From positions 1-64,000 of the forward strand of contig CAWFIB010000007.1 in assembly GCA_963815775.1 (NCBI GenBank): a DNA stretch of 64,000 nucleotides. Reading direction: 5' to 3'. Every line of letters starts with the position of its first letter. The stretch's first letter is position 1. Below, in pieces: positions 44,444 through 53,759 of the stretch. The translations under genes were made by a program, and so were the position numbers. Below the pieces are notes generated by a model. It was not told where the DNA came from and made no database searches. It saw only the letters and a list, made by a program, of their open reading frames with translations. The stretch is from CAVVDY01 sp963815775. Its GTDB lineage: Bacteria > Acidobacteriota > Terriglobia > Terriglobales > Acidobacteriaceae.

Positions 44444-45214
44444 ATGACCCTCCCTATGCTGGCATCCGCAGCTCCGTCTGTAGTTCTTCCCCACGGCAGT
44501 GAAGGCGTCCTGATTCTGGTGCGCCTGCTGCACATCGTCGCTGGAATCACCTGGATTGGATTGCTGTACTTTTTTGTCCTGGTCAACGGCCAGTTCCTGG
44601 GCGAGCTCGATCCCAAGTCGCGGATGATGGTCATCCCCAAGCTCATGCCGCGCGCCATGTGGTGGTTCCGCTGGAGCTCCCTCGTGACCGTGATCGTCGG
44701 CTTCGGATATTGGAACTACATCGTGGCCACCGACGCCAGGAACGCCATTACCATGGGCGGGACAGCGTCGCCGGGCGCCGTTATCGGCAGCTTTCTCGTG
44801 ATCTGGACGGTGGCGTTCGCCATCGAGATGGGAGCGGTGATGTCGCCGGTTGCTGCGCTGAAGAAGTTCCCGGCCCTGGGAGTGCTGGTTGCCGTCGTAC
44901 TTGCCGCCGGGGCCTATATCTTCCTCGCCCTGAATCAGAATGGGTGGGAGAGTAATCGCACCCTGGCCATCGGAATCGGGGGCGGGCTGGGCTGGTTCAT
45001 GATGCTCAACGTCTGGGGAATTGTCTGGCGGATGCAGAAGAAAATCATTCGCTGGAGCGAGGCCGCACTGGCCGACGGCAGTCCGATGCCCCCGGAAGCA
45101 GCCAAGATGGCGCAGATTTCTTCGCTGATTGCCCGCATCAGCTTCTGGGTTTCCTTTCCGATGCTGTTTTTCATGGGCGTTTCAAGCCACTACCTGATGT
45201 TCGTGCAGCGATAG
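44444..45214 (+). CDS. PuuD-like (urate hydroxylase family) membrane protein
   Basis: 256 residues with about seven hydrophobic segments. LLHIVAGITWIGLLYFFVLV near the N-terminus and NVWGIVWRMQKKIIRW near residue 190 are typical of the PuuD/DUF989 family, whose Rhizobiales member couples a urate-oxidising membrane domain to a cytochrome c. Here the C-terminal cytochrome c domain is absent. Without other purine genes nearby, urate oxidation is only a family-level suggestion. Good ribosome site (AGGA) before ATG 44444. It stands alone between divergent hfq and the downstream aminotransferase, 36 bp away. Confidence 0.7.
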   Translation: MTLPMLASAAPSVVLPHGSEGVLILVRLLHIVAGITWIGLLYFFVLVNGQFLGELDPKSRMMVIPKLMPRAMWWFRWSSLVTVIVGFGYWNYIVATDARNAITMGGTASPGAVIGSFLVIWTVAFAIEMGAVMSPVAALKKFPALGVLVAVVLAAGAYIFLALNQNGWESNRTLAIGIGGGLGWFMMLNVWGIVWRMQKKIIRWSEAALADGSPMPPEAAKMAQISSLIARISFWVSFPMLFFMGVSSHYLMFVQR

Positions 45215-45250
45215 TGCTGGGTGGCGGCACTGGTAGAATCTAGTCTTGCG

Positions 45251-46453
45251 ATGGAGCAGTCCACCTCACAACTAGAATCTGCCGCCACCCGCTCAACCTC
45301 CCCAATTCCTGCATTCAGCCTCGCCCGGCAGTACGAAGCCATCAAAGACGAGATCCATGCAGCGCTGGATCGGGTACTGAGCAGCCAGCGCTTCATTGGC
45401 GGTCCCGAATTGGAGCAGTTCGAGGCCGAGGCAGCGCAGTTTCTGGGCGTGAAGGCGGTGGTGGGATGCGCTTCGGGTACCGACGCCCTCTGGCTCGCGC
45501 TGCAGGCTGCCGGAGTTGAGCCGGGCGATCTCGTGCTGACTACGCCTTTCAGCTTCTTCGCATCGGCCAGTTCCATTGCGCGCTGCGGCGCCACGCCGAT
45601 GTTCGCCGACATCGACCCAGAGACATTCAACCTCGATCCGGCGTCGGTGGAGTCGGCGCTGAAGAGGGCGGGCGCGAAGGGTGTGAAGGCCATTATGCCC
45701 GTACACCTGTACGGACAATGCGCTGACATGAGCAGGTTCCTTCCGTTGGCAGAGGCGTTCGGATCGGGCATTGTTGAGGATGCGGCCCAGGCTTTCGGCG
45801 CCAAGTGGGGCGAGGAAATGGCGGGAAGCTTCGGGCGCGCGGCGGCCTTCAGTTTCTATCCCACCAAGAATCTTGCGGCATACGGCGAGGCAGGCTGCGT
45901 CAGCACGAACGATTCTGATCTGGCGGCGCGACTTCGCCGGCTGCGTAATCACGGCAGCAGCCGGCGGTACTACCACGAGGAGTTTGGGTGGAACAGCCGC
46001 CTCGACGCAATGCAGGCCGCGATCCTGCGCGTGAAATTGCGCCACCTGAATGACTGGAATACGCAGCGGCGCGCTATTGCCGCTCGCTACACTTCAGCGC
46101 TTGAGCAATCCGGGTTAACGACGAGTGGAAGCGTTCGACCCACGGAGCGGGCTCCGATCGCGCCGCTGGTAGTTCGTACCCAGGCGTTCCATATCTTTCA
46201 CCAATACGTAGTGCGTGCCCATCGACGCGATGAGCTGCGGGCCTTCCTGGCAGAGCGCGGAGTCGGAACCGAGATCTACTATCCGGTGCCTCTGCATCTG
46301 CAAGAGGCATTCGCTTACCTGGGATGCGGAAAGGGCGACCTGCCGGAGGCGGAGCGGGCCGCCGCCGAGGTCCTGGTCCTTCCCATGTTTCCCGAGTTGC
46401 GTGAAGACGAGCAGCAACGCGTGGTTACGGCGATAGCGGAGTTCTACAGCTAG
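45251..46453 (+). CDS. DegT/DnrJ/EryC1/StrS-family sugar aminotransferase
   Basis: 400 residues from ATG 45251. Family marks in order: FSLARQYEAIKDEIHAALDR, SSQRFIGGPELEQFE, VGCASGTDALWLALQAAGVE, PVHLYGQCADMSRF, IVEDAAQAFGA, the PLP-lysine segment FSFYPTKNLAAYGEAGCVST, LRNHGSSRRYYHEEFGWNSR and LDAMQAAILRVKLRHL. These enzymes transfer an amino group to keto-sugar nucleotides for surface glycans or glycosylated products. No other sugar gene adjoins it, so the product sugar is unknown. The start at 45251 lacks a strong ribosome site. Confidence 0.92.
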   Translation: MEQSTSQLESAATRSTSPIPAFSLARQYEAIKDEIHAALDRVLSSQRFIGGPELEQFEAEAAQFLGVKAVVGCASGTDALWLALQAAGVEPGDLVLTTPFSFFASASSIARCGATPMFADIDPETFNLDPASVESALKRAGAKGVKAIMPVHLYGQCADMSRFLPLAEAFGSGIVEDAAQAFGAKWGEEMAGSFGRAAAFSFYPTKNLAAYGEAGCVSTNDSDLAARLRRLRNHGSSRRYYHEEFGWNSRLDAMQAAILRVKLRHLNDWNTQRRAIAARYTSALEQSGLTTSGSVRPTERAPIAPLVVRTQAFHIFHQYVVRAHRRDELRAFLAERGVGTEIYYPVPLHLQEAFAYLGCGKGDLPEAERAAAEVLVLPMFPELREDEQQRVVTAIAEFYS

Positions 46454-46541
46454 GAGCTTTGGCCCCTGACGGAAAGCAACTTTTACCGTCTTGGTTCATT
46501 ATGAGATAGCCTCTACTTCTGCTGCTCGCTAAATCCGGGTC

Positions 46542-47135
46542 CTATCTTTCCTTGTTCTTCTTCCAGTCGATGATGTTGGTCAGGTCCCAGGGATTTTTGC
46601 GCAGCTCCCACTGCAAGTTTCCTTCGCTGTTGACGATGAGCTGGGTCGCCGGGAAGAGAACACCCTTGCTTTCCTTCTTGTTCTGGTCGTTGATGTTGAT
46701 CTCACCGGCGGTGAGGTCATAAGCCTGCGAGGGCGTGTTGCGAAAAGCTTCGCCAAAAGCAATCTTGCGGTTGGTGACGAAGCGAATCTTGCGGCCGGTC
46801 GGCGTTTGCGTCTGCGAAACGTAGGCCAGACCGAAGCCCACGGTGCCGGGCATCTGAATCTGTCCCACCGGCTTCATCTTGGACAGCGCGTCGACCAGGC
46901 CCTTGTTCTGGCCCTTCTTGAAAGCGTCGACCAGCATCTGCTTGTCCTCGGGCGTGGAGAACTGGGTGATGACAATCTTGATATTGCGAATTGTGCCCAT
47001 CTGCGTGCTGGTGCCGCGAGCGGTGGCGTCGATGGTTTCAGCCTGTGCAGAGGCAAAGACGGGCAGCATGAGGCCAACCGTCAAGATGGCAGCGCTGATC
47101 CACGATGTTGTTCTGAAAATCGATGGTTTGTTCAT
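46542..47135 (-). CDS. Secreted protein of unknown function
   Basis: 197 residues; ribosome site GGGGGAG before ATG 47135 and a signal peptide (TTSWISAAILTVGLMLPVFA, then SAQAE). The mature part is beta-rich with short charged helices (STPEDKQMLVDAFKKGQNKG; LAYVSQTQTPTGRKIRFVTN; LTAGEININDQNKKESKGVL). Similar short secreted proteins occur repeatedly in acidobacterial genomes, but I know no function. No Cys, lipobox or catalytic motif. It is monocistronic and convergent with the aminotransferase gene. Confidence 0.75.
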   Translation of the reverse strand: MNKPSIFRTTSWISAAILTVGLMLPVFASAQAETIDATARGTSTQMGTIRNIKIVITQFSTPEDKQMLVDAFKKGQNKGLVDALSKMKPVGQIQMPGTVGFGLAYVSQTQTPTGRKIRFVTNRKIAFGEAFRNTPSQAYDLTAGEININDQNKKESKGVLFPATQLIVNSEGNLQWELRKNPWDLTNIIDWKKNKER

Positions 47136-47339
47136 GGTGGCTCCCCCTGGCCTTGTATAAAGCCCTCAGCATGATACAGCAAAGGGGTGGGCGGCTCCGG
47201 CGTGGCGGCGCCGTGATTCGGAGCGACGGGGGGCGGGGGTACTCAGTGCCCGTCACCGGTGGCCAGAACTGGAGTTTGTGGGAGGCTCGTGGTCGCGAAC
47301 AGTGAACAGCGAACAGGGAACTGCTAAGAGCGGTATCTC

Positions 47340-47364
47340 CTACTGCATCGCACCCACCTCTGTG
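47340..47364 (-). repeat. 25-bp near copy of the transpeptidase gene's 3' end
   Basis: This segment matches 52096-52120 in 24 of 25 positions. The other copy is the last eight codons, including stop, of the transpeptidase gene. Here, on the same strand, it would encode TEVGAMQ and a stop, but no further transpeptidase sequence precedes it; it lies 20 bp past the MgtC/DUF4010 stop. It looks like a remnant of a duplicated or rearranged end. Confidence 0.7.
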
Positions 47365-47384
47365 CAGGAATTCGTCCATGGGAG

Positions 47385-48632
47385 TTAATGAAGGATGGCA
47401 AGCGATGCCGCGGTGGCAGCCGCAATCGCAGCCAGCCATGCGGTCGCAAGAGTGCGAAAGTGCTTTCGTCCCACCGTGATCGCCAGCAGAGCTTTCAGCA
47501 CGGTGTTGGAAAGTACGCCGATGGCGATCGCTCGTGCGGCAACCGCAACCGGGATTTGACCCTCAGCACTTTTCGCCATCGATATGGTGAGCGCATCGAC
47601 ATCGGCAAATCCGAGAATGGCGCCCGACCACAGCATACCGGCATTCCCCCAATACGAGCGCACCGCATAGACGGCAAGCAGGACCACCTGAAACAGGACT
47701 GCCATCTGCAATGCCGAGACAACTTCAAGAGGATTGGATGGTGGCTTCACATCCGCCTTCTGCTCGCCGCGGGTGAAACCAAATATCACGAAGCACGCGC
47801 CCACCAGGAAGGGCGCGAGCAGGTAGGGAACCAGCGCGACCGCAAGGCCGGGCCTCAGGACCGCCATCGCCACCAGGATACGAAGGTTCATCAAGGTACA
47901 AGCCGCTATCACGCCGACCGCCAGTGGAAACGAGGCATCCTGCTCGCGCCGGCTGGTGCGCGCAAAGGTAAAGGTCACTGCGGTGGAGGAGATGAAGCCT
48001 CCGATGAGTCCAGCTACCGAATAACCTCGTTCGCTGCCGAATACTCGCCGCGCAATGTAACCGGCGAAGCTTAGTCCGGAGAACAACAGGACGAAGAGCC
48101 AAAGTTGGCGTGGCCTGACTCCTCCCAGCGGACCGAAAGGCCCTCGCGGCAACAGGGGAAGAATGACCACGGCCATGACCGCGAAGCGGATTCCGGCCCG
48201 CAGCCCGGCATCGTCGACGCGGGCGATGACCGAATGCAGGCGCGTCTTCTCGATCAGGAGGAGGGTGGTAAGGCTGAAGACCGCGCTGGCGAGAACGATG
48301 TAACCTAGTCCCGCCAGCGCGCCCGCCGCCAACACAACCAGTGCGGCAGCCTCTGTGGTGCCATCGACGTGGCGGCGGCTGGCCGCGGCATAGGCAACGA
48401 CGACCAATCCGGCTGCGGCTGCGAGAAGTACGATGGCAATCGGCTGCAGGTTTTGGGTCCAACCCCAACCAGCAAGGCCGGCAAGCCCACCCAGCAAGGT
48501 GAAGGTGCGGATACCGGCGAAGTGTGCGGTCGGCTCCTTGGTATGCCCGGACCACTCGCGCTCCAGACCAACGGCCGCACCACCCAGGGTAGCGATGGCC
48601 AGGCCAATCACGCTATGCGGTTCCAGCGTCAC
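47385..48632 (-). CDS. MgtC/SapB-DUF4010 membrane protein
   Basis: 415 residues from GTG 48632, chosen for GAGGGG six bases upstream; the frame is open to TTG 48668. About 12 transmembrane segments. The N-terminal part matches MgtC/SapB (LGGAAVGLEREWSGHTKEPT, HFAGIRTFTLLGGLAGLAGW); the C-terminal part matches DUF4010 (GYSVAGLIGGFISSTAVTFT, LGFADVDALTISMAKSAEGQ). This two-domain form is widespread and uncharacterised; MgtC relatives affect ATP synthase and phosphate or magnesium balance, so ion homeostasis is a reasonable guess. It is single, divergent from the transglycosylase gene. Confidence 0.87.
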   Translation of the reverse strand: MTLEPHSVIGLAIATLGGAAVGLEREWSGHTKEPTAHFAGIRTFTLLGGLAGLAGWGWTQNLQPIAIVLLAAAAGLVVVAYAAASRRHVDGTTEAAALVVLAAGALAGLGYIVLASAVFSLTTLLLIEKTRLHSVIARVDDAGLRAGIRFAVMAVVILPLLPRGPFGPLGGVRPRQLWLFVLLFSGLSFAGYIARRVFGSERGYSVAGLIGGFISSTAVTFTFARTSRREQDASFPLAVGVIAACTLMNLRILVAMAVLRPGLAVALVPYLLAPFLVGACFVIFGFTRGEQKADVKPPSNPLEVVSALQMAVLFQVVLLAVYAVRSYWGNAGMLWSGAILGFADVDALTISMAKSAEGQIPVAVAARAIAIGVLSNTVLKALLAITVGRKHFRTLATAWLAAIAAATAASLAILH

Positions 48633-48817
48633 CGGCAACCCCTCATCCGCTCGCAATGCGCAGTGCAACTGACCTGGACACGACAGAACAGTCGCAGATA
48701 CGTTCCTGATTGCATCTTAGCTCTGTCGAAGGCCGAACCAAACAGAATCGTGCGACCCGCAGGCATGATCGCTGCAACTTCAAAGTTAGTACATACTCAC
48801 GAGGGAAGCATCTCGAG

Positions 48818-50071
48818 GTGCTAAGTACGACCAACCTTCGCGCTCATCATCCACTGCGAAAGCGAGTTGTCATCTGGGCACTGTTCGCGCTTCTGTTGTT
48901 GGCTGCGGCAGTGAGCACGGCATGGTGGGCCTATCAGCGCTTCTGGCCGCGCGAGATACGAGTTGTAGCCGTGCCGGCGCTGCCTGCGCCCGTCTGGAGC
49001 GGACGGCAACTTGAATTACGTATGCCTGCCGGCGAGCTGCTGGGTCTGATCGGGAGGTACGATGACGAACTTACCGCCTATCTTTATTTCGAGTATTTCC
49101 GCAGCCTGAAGCTAATTGACAGCTCCAAGGTGCTGCTCACGGCGAAGGAAGCGCCTTCGGGAACAATCTTCACGGTCTACTTGTCAGTGCCGAACGATCT
49201 GCTGACGGCAATTCCATATCTCGCGAATCTGGAGGCACAGCGCTTCATCTCCTCCTTCGACGTGATCCAGGCAAACAGCTTCCGGGTGCAACGCGGCTAC
49301 GCACAGACGAAGTTGTTTCTATCGGCGTATGAAGCGCCGATGCGAACCAAGATGAGTTCGCTGCCTCGGAGCGAGCTGACCACCAATGTAGCCCGCTTCA
49401 TCCTGTTCAAATCCAAGACCGACCGCCGGGTCCAGCAGCGAATCGAACCGGCGCCTCCCAAACTGTCCAAGGGAGAGGCGCGCGATCTGGCGTCGGACGT
49501 CATTGCGGTGGCGGACTTCTACGATCTGCCGCTGGATTTCTTCCTCGGCATCGGCGCCATGGAGAATAACTATCTCAACGTCCGCGGCGACTTAAAACAT
49601 ACCGCATGGAAGCGGCATGCGCAGCCCGGGGACATCGTAATTCGCCGGAAAGGCAACAGAGTCCTGGTAATGAATTACTCGATTGGCGTCTGGCAGATCA
49701 CCCGGGAGACCCTACGCTATGCCCACGCTTTGTACCTGAAGGACAAGCGCGATTATTCCAAGCTGCCGCCGCGCCTGCGGCCGCCTCGCAAACTCGACTT
49801 CAACGACATCAACTCCCACGTCCTCACAACCTATGCCGGACTGCTCTTCCGCGACCTGCTGGATAAATTCAACGGAAACGTTGCCGAAGCTGTTGGGGCC
49901 TACAACGGCGGGGTTCGCAATCCCAATGAAAAGTATTCGGCGGGGGTCGAAATCGTCGCCGACTATGCGCGCCGGGTGCTGACGCAGGCGGCATACATTA
50001 ACGGGCAGGCCATCGCCGAAGCGAAGTTCGTATTAGCGGCCAGGCCAAAGGAGTCGCGACCAGCCCGATAA
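48818..50071 (+). CDS. Membrane-anchored lytic transglycosylase (SLT-like)
   Basis: 417 residues if GTG 48818 is the start (GAGGGA upstream); the frame is open to 48710. An N-terminal anchor (VVIWALFALLLLAAAVSTAW) leads to a domain with an MltG/YceG-like look (ELRMPAGELLGLIGRYDDEL). The C-terminal half is an SLT lysozyme-like domain: DFFLGIGAMENNYLNVRGDL with the likely catalytic Glu, NYSIGVWQITRETLRYAHAL and NVAEAVGAYNGGVRNPNEKY. It should cleave the glycan strands of peptidoglycan in the periplasm. Spacing between the motifs is longer than usual because of an inserted basic segment. A palindromic repeat cluster follows the stop. Confidence 0.83.
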   Translation: MLSTTNLRAHHPLRKRVVIWALFALLLLAAAVSTAWWAYQRFWPREIRVVAVPALPAPVWSGRQLELRMPAGELLGLIGRYDDELTAYLYFEYFRSLKLIDSSKVLLTAKEAPSGTIFTVYLSVPNDLLTAIPYLANLEAQRFISSFDVIQANSFRVQRGYAQTKLFLSAYEAPMRTKMSSLPRSELTTNVARFILFKSKTDRRVQQRIEPAPPKLSKGEARDLASDVIAVADFYDLPLDFFLGIGAMENNYLNVRGDLKHTAWKRHAQPGDIVIRRKGNRVLVMNYSIGVWQITRETLRYAHALYLKDKRDYSKLPPRLRPPRKLDFNDINSHVLTTYAGLLFRDLLDKFNGNVAEAVGAYNGGVRNPNEKYSAGVEIVADYARRVLTQAAYINGQAIAEAKFVLAARPKESRPAR

Positions 50072-50100
50072 GACGAAAGCGCTTCCCGAGGTGGCGTACC

Positions 50101-50240
50101 CTGCTTTGAAAGGGCCCGCCTTCAGGCGGCCGCACAGATAGCCAAAGAACCGGCTTTAGCCTCGGAGGGAAAGCATCCCCTCGGCGCCTAAAGGCGAACT
50201 GTGGCGTGTCGTGGCGGGACGGCTGAAGCCACGCTCTTTC
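50101..50240. repeat. Cluster of palindromic (REP-like) repeats
   Basis: The 308-bp spacer 50072-50379 holds several small palindromes: CCGCC-TTCA-GGCGG (50116-50129), a GAGGG/CCCTC hairpin (about 50165-50181), CGCC-TAAA-GGCG (50185-50196) and GGCTGAAGCC (50221-50230) followed by acgctctttc. The last unit recurs at 52012 and inside the helicase gene at about 57614. Such GGCTNNAGCC units followed by GC(C/T)CTTT are REP-like intergenic elements. No gene in the spacer. Confidence 0.6.
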
Positions 50241-50379
50241 AAAGCCGGTGACACACAACCGCGAAGCGCCCCAAGGGCAGCAACGAATTAAGCGGCGCAC
50301 AACCAACTGCGCCCGGATCAGGAGATCAGTGCACCATCCCCACGTGGTGCCGCCAATCCTGCTTGGCTAGTCTCCTGTC

Positions 50380-51660
50380 TTACTGGTTCGGCAGGCCCCA
50401 GGCGCCCACCTCGTTTCCACCTGACGAGATAAGAGAGCCGTAGATCGTTCCGTTTACCACCACCGGTGTGGGGAAGATGTCATATCCGCCGGATCTGGAC
50501 GACTGATAATTCCAGAGCATAGTTCCGGTACTGGCATCGAGTGCATCGATGGTACCGTAACCGGTGTTATCGCCTGTCGGATACCAACCTCCAACGTAGA
50601 CGACGCCGTTGGCCACGACGGCTGAACGGGCCCCGCCAGTGAGTGCGCTCTGCCAGATAAGCACTCCCGTGCTGGCATCCAAGGCGGATGCCAAACCTCC
50701 GGAAGCGACGTAGACGACGCCACCGGCCACCGCCGGCGTCACCCCACCCACCGGCGCCCTCCAAAGAGGCGCTCCGGTGCCGGCATCCAAGGCATATAAG
50801 TCATAGGTCGAAGCTTTTCTCTGGATTTCGACGTAGAGCACGCCATTGGCAACCGCCTGGCCGCCCTGAGTGCCGGAAAGCGTCGGCGAAGGACCGATGG
50901 TGTTTCCAAACTGCTTCTTCCAGACAAGTGCCCCGGTATCGGCGTTCAAGGCGTATACGATGCCGGGCCCCGAGCTGACATACAGCACACCGTTGGCCAC
51001 CGCCGGGGAGACGTAGATGCCGCCCGCCGTCGCATATGACCAGATGGGCGCTCCCGTGGTGGCGTTCAGGGCATATACATGGCGATCCGAAGATGCGATG
51101 TAGACAATGCCATTGGCCACCGTCGGCGAAGAATAGTTGCTGCCATACACTTCGTATTGCCAGATGAGCGCTCCTGTAACAGCGTCCAAGGCATGCAAGT
51201 AATCTCCCGTGATGACATACACCACGCCATTGGCCACTGCTGGTGAGCCGAAGGACGGGGTATCGATCCCATACTTCCAAATAAACTCTCCTGTATCGGC
51301 GTTGATGGCGTATATCGCGTTGAAGTCGCTGGGGTTGGTGCTACCGGAAGAGAGGGGGTAGTAACCCGTGGCGAAATAGACCACGCCATTGACTACCGCC
51401 GGTGCCACCTCTACACGACCTTCAGCCGGCGCATAGGACCACTTCAGGGTGATGTTGCCGACGTTCGCCGGGTTAAGGATGGTCTCGTACGGGTTGTATC
51501 CATCGTGCGCTGGGTCGAAGTTAAACTGCGCCCAGTCGATCAGGTCATTGCTGCGGCTCGCTCCGCTGCGCACCAGGCTCGTCGAGGATGGGCTTTTCGC
51601 TGAGGCGAACGAGGCAGCAAATGCGATCAGGGTCAAACAGGCAAGGGTCTTCAGCTTCAT
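50380..51660 (-). CDS. Secreted PQQ-like beta-propeller protein
   Basis: 426 residues with a signal peptide (KTLACLTLIAFAASFASAK). After WAQFNFDPAHDGYNPYETIL, at least seven propeller repeats follow, each with a VVYVASG strand and a LDA.TG.L.W core (e.g. GVVYVITGDYLHALDAVTGA; VLYVSSGPGIVYALNADTGA). The family is known as PQQ-binding-like, but no quinone-dehydrogenase ligands are visible, so it is probably a structural or binding propeller exported across the inner membrane. It is the intact paralogue of the broken gene at 1338-2518. Monocistronic; REP-like repeats lie beyond its stop. Confidence 0.88.
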   Translation of the reverse strand: MKLKTLACLTLIAFAASFASAKSPSSTSLVRSGASRSNDLIDWAQFNFDPAHDGYNPYETILNPANVGNITLKWSYAPAEGRVEVAPAVVNGVVYFATGYYPLSSGSTNPSDFNAIYAINADTGEFIWKYGIDTPSFGSPAVANGVVYVITGDYLHALDAVTGALIWQYEVYGSNYSSPTVANGIVYIASSDRHVYALNATTGAPIWSYATAGGIYVSPAVANGVLYVSSGPGIVYALNADTGALVWKKQFGNTIGPSPTLSGTQGGQAVANGVLYVEIQRKASTYDLYALDAGTGAPLWRAPVGGVTPAVAGGVVYVASGGLASALDASTGVLIWQSALTGGARSAVVANGVVYVGGWYPTGDNTGYGTIDALDASTGTMLWNYQSSRSGGYDIFPTPVVVNGTIYGSLISSGGNEVGAWGLPNQ

Positions 51661-52095
51661 GGTTTCCTCTCAAGGATTGGCGGCAAGAATGGCTAGTGTC
51701 TGTCAGGGTAGTTAGAGAACTGTGCAACCTAGACCCGAACAGCAGCAGATCCCGAGCCATGCGGGTTTCCTTCCCCTAAGTCACTCTAGCCCAGCCCGAG
51801 AGAAAGTCAAGTACCAAGCTCGAGGGATTTCATCAATACCTCTTTAATGTTTTGGACTAGAGCAGAATCCGGACAAAGAGTAAAAATCCCCCGTCCAGCC
51901 ACGTCCCACCTTTCGTAGCTGTCAGCTTTCAACAGACGCTGCGGACTTCAAGCGTCAAAAGCCAGTAGCGTTATTGTCAAGGAATGGGTGGCTTCTAAGA
52001 GTGCCTCACTGGGCTGAAGCCGCGCTCTTTAAAAAGGATTCATGAGACAGCTAGCAACTAAATGCGAAGTGCTAGTTGCTAGTTGCTAATTGCTG
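51661..52095. other. 435-bp spacer with repeat elements
   Basis: No convincing gene. At 52011-52030 there is a GGGCTGAAGCCGCGCTCTTT unit like the palindromic repeats elsewhere in the window. At 52051-52060 and 52073-52082 CTAGCAACTA and TAGTTGCTAG form a perfect 10-bp inverted repeat, continuing into tandem TTGCTAG/TTGCTAA heptamers. The hairpin lies just after the transpeptidase gene and may end its transcript. Confidence 0.5.
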
Positions 52096-53343
52096 CTACT
52101 GCGTCGCACCCACCTCTGTGGTCGTAGTCTGTTTCTCGGCCGTAGCCGGAGCCGGCTTATAGGCGAAGAAGTCATGGTCGTACAGATCGCGATAGAAGTG
52201 GCCCGCTAGCTCCGCCGCCTTGGGGCCAAAGGTAGGGCGGCCGCCTTCGAGGAAGAAGACAGCCACGATGCGGCCGTAGTGGGTGTCGGCAAACGAGCCG
52301 AACCAGCCAAAGCGCGTGCCTGCCTTGGAGCAGGTTCCGGTCTTGCCCAGTACAGGCTCTTCAACAAAGCTGGTGCGCAAGGAACGCGCTGTGCCATACT
52401 GCACCGCTCCCGACATGCCTTCGGAGATCTCAGGGATGAGGGGGCCGATGTCCAGTTGGCGCTTCACCTTGGGCATGAAGTCGTCGACCTGCTCCGGCGT
52501 CGTCGGATGCTGGAGGTAGTACAGCGTCCCACCGTTAGCCACGGCGGCGATGAGCGCGCCCAATTGCAGCGGGGTCAAGGAGATGCTCTCGCCGAACGAG
52601 CACATCTTGCCCACCCCGCCCAGCTTAGCATCGAGCACCTCGCTGGGGAACTCGCCCAAGTGCTCGCCGGGGATGTGGTATCCCGCCAACTCGCCCAGGC
52701 CAAACTGCCTGGCATAGTAGCTGACTTTTTCGAATCCGAGCTTGCGGCCGACAGCCTCGAAGTAAGCGTTGTTGGAGTGTGCCAGCGCGGTGGTCAGGTC
52801 AACGCGATAATGCTTGCCCAGCGGTACCAGGGTGTCTTTGGTGATCACGTTCTCGCTCAGCGCGGCCAGGGCTACAGCGACTTTGATGGTCGAGCAGGGT
52901 TGCGCTCCCGCGGAAAGCGCCAGCTTCTGGTTGACCATTGCCAGGATGCGTCCGCTCTCGGGATCGATGGCGACGACGGTGCCATTCATGTTGCCCAGCG
53001 CGTCAATCGCAGCCGCGCGGACCACCGGGTCCTCGCCCGCGGTAATGTCGCCGTCGGTCTGATCGTCGGCGTAGGAACTGGCGGTGAATCGTTCGTAATA
53101 CCTGTGGCGCCGCGACTTAGACTTGGCGACGGTGTGCGTCGAGTGGCTGCGGCTGGCAGAGCTCTTGCTGCTGTGCCGCGACTTGGACATCTTCTTTTTC
53201 GCCGAAGCCGATTCGGAAACCTTGGATGACTTATGCGAACTCGAGCTCGAAGGGTGGGCCGAGATGGTAGCCGCAGGGGCCACGAAGGGCAACAGCAGCA
53301 AGGCAGCAGCGACGCGAACAAACATGGCGCGGGGGAAAATCAT
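52096..53343 (-). CDS. Penicillin-binding transpeptidase-domain protein
   Basis: 415 residues with an N-terminal export signal (MFVRVAAALLLLPFVAPAA). A basic Ser/Lys/His-rich linker (about 30-82) follows. The transpeptidase motifs are all present: active-site STIK (Ser151, Lys154), SNN (in ALAHSNNAYFEAVGRKLGFE) and KTGT (in EPVLGKTGTCSKAG). GTVVAIDPESGRILAMVNQK before them is the usual lead-in. Only the catalytic domain is present, with no glycosyltransferase or dimerisation domain, so it is shorter than PBP2/PBP3. It resembles class D beta-lactamase-like PBPs. It should crosslink or modify peptidoglycan. Its last 25 bp are duplicated at 47340. Confidence 0.87.
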   Translation of the reverse strand: MIFPRAMFVRVAAALLLLPFVAPAATISAHPSSSSSHKSSKVSESASAKKKMSKSRHSSKSSASRSHSTHTVAKSKSRRHRYYERFTASSYADDQTDGDITAGEDPVVRAAAIDALGNMNGTVVAIDPESGRILAMVNQKLALSAGAQPCSTIKVAVALAALSENVITKDTLVPLGKHYRVDLTTALAHSNNAYFEAVGRKLGFEKVSYYARQFGLGELAGYHIPGEHLGEFPSEVLDAKLGGVGKMCSFGESISLTPLQLGALIAAVANGGTLYYLQHPTTPEQVDDFMPKVKRQLDIGPLIPEISEGMSGAVQYGTARSLRTSFVEEPVLGKTGTCSKAGTRFGWFGSFADTHYGRIVAVFFLEGGRPTFGPKAAELAGHFYRDLYDHDFFAYKPAPATAEKQTTTTEVGATQ

Positions 53344-53759
53344 TGGCGAATCCCAAGTCTATGTACACGATTAGGGACCAGGATTCGCTAGCTCTGCATC
53401 CTGGTCCAAACTGCTCTCGATACTAGGTATTCTGACGCTGGAGTTCAACCCAAAAATCGAGCTTATGGGAACCGGGAACCAAGTCCACAAATAGGGGCTA
53501 CTTAAGGATGAGGCGGGGCTGCGATGACCAAGTGTACAAAATCCTACTGAGGTTGGAGGGCGTATCAGGCGATTAACGCACTGCGAGAGCTTGATTACGC
53601 TAGCCGAAAAATTGCCAAGCCCACGGGGATGCGAGTTCTGCTTGATAAATTCCTGCCAACCATCAGATTCCCCGCCGGCGCCTGTTCCGCTTGGGACCCG
53701 TAGCGGTGGATTTTGCTTTGAATTGTTGTGGGCGAACGAAACTCTCGCCGCCCACCGGG

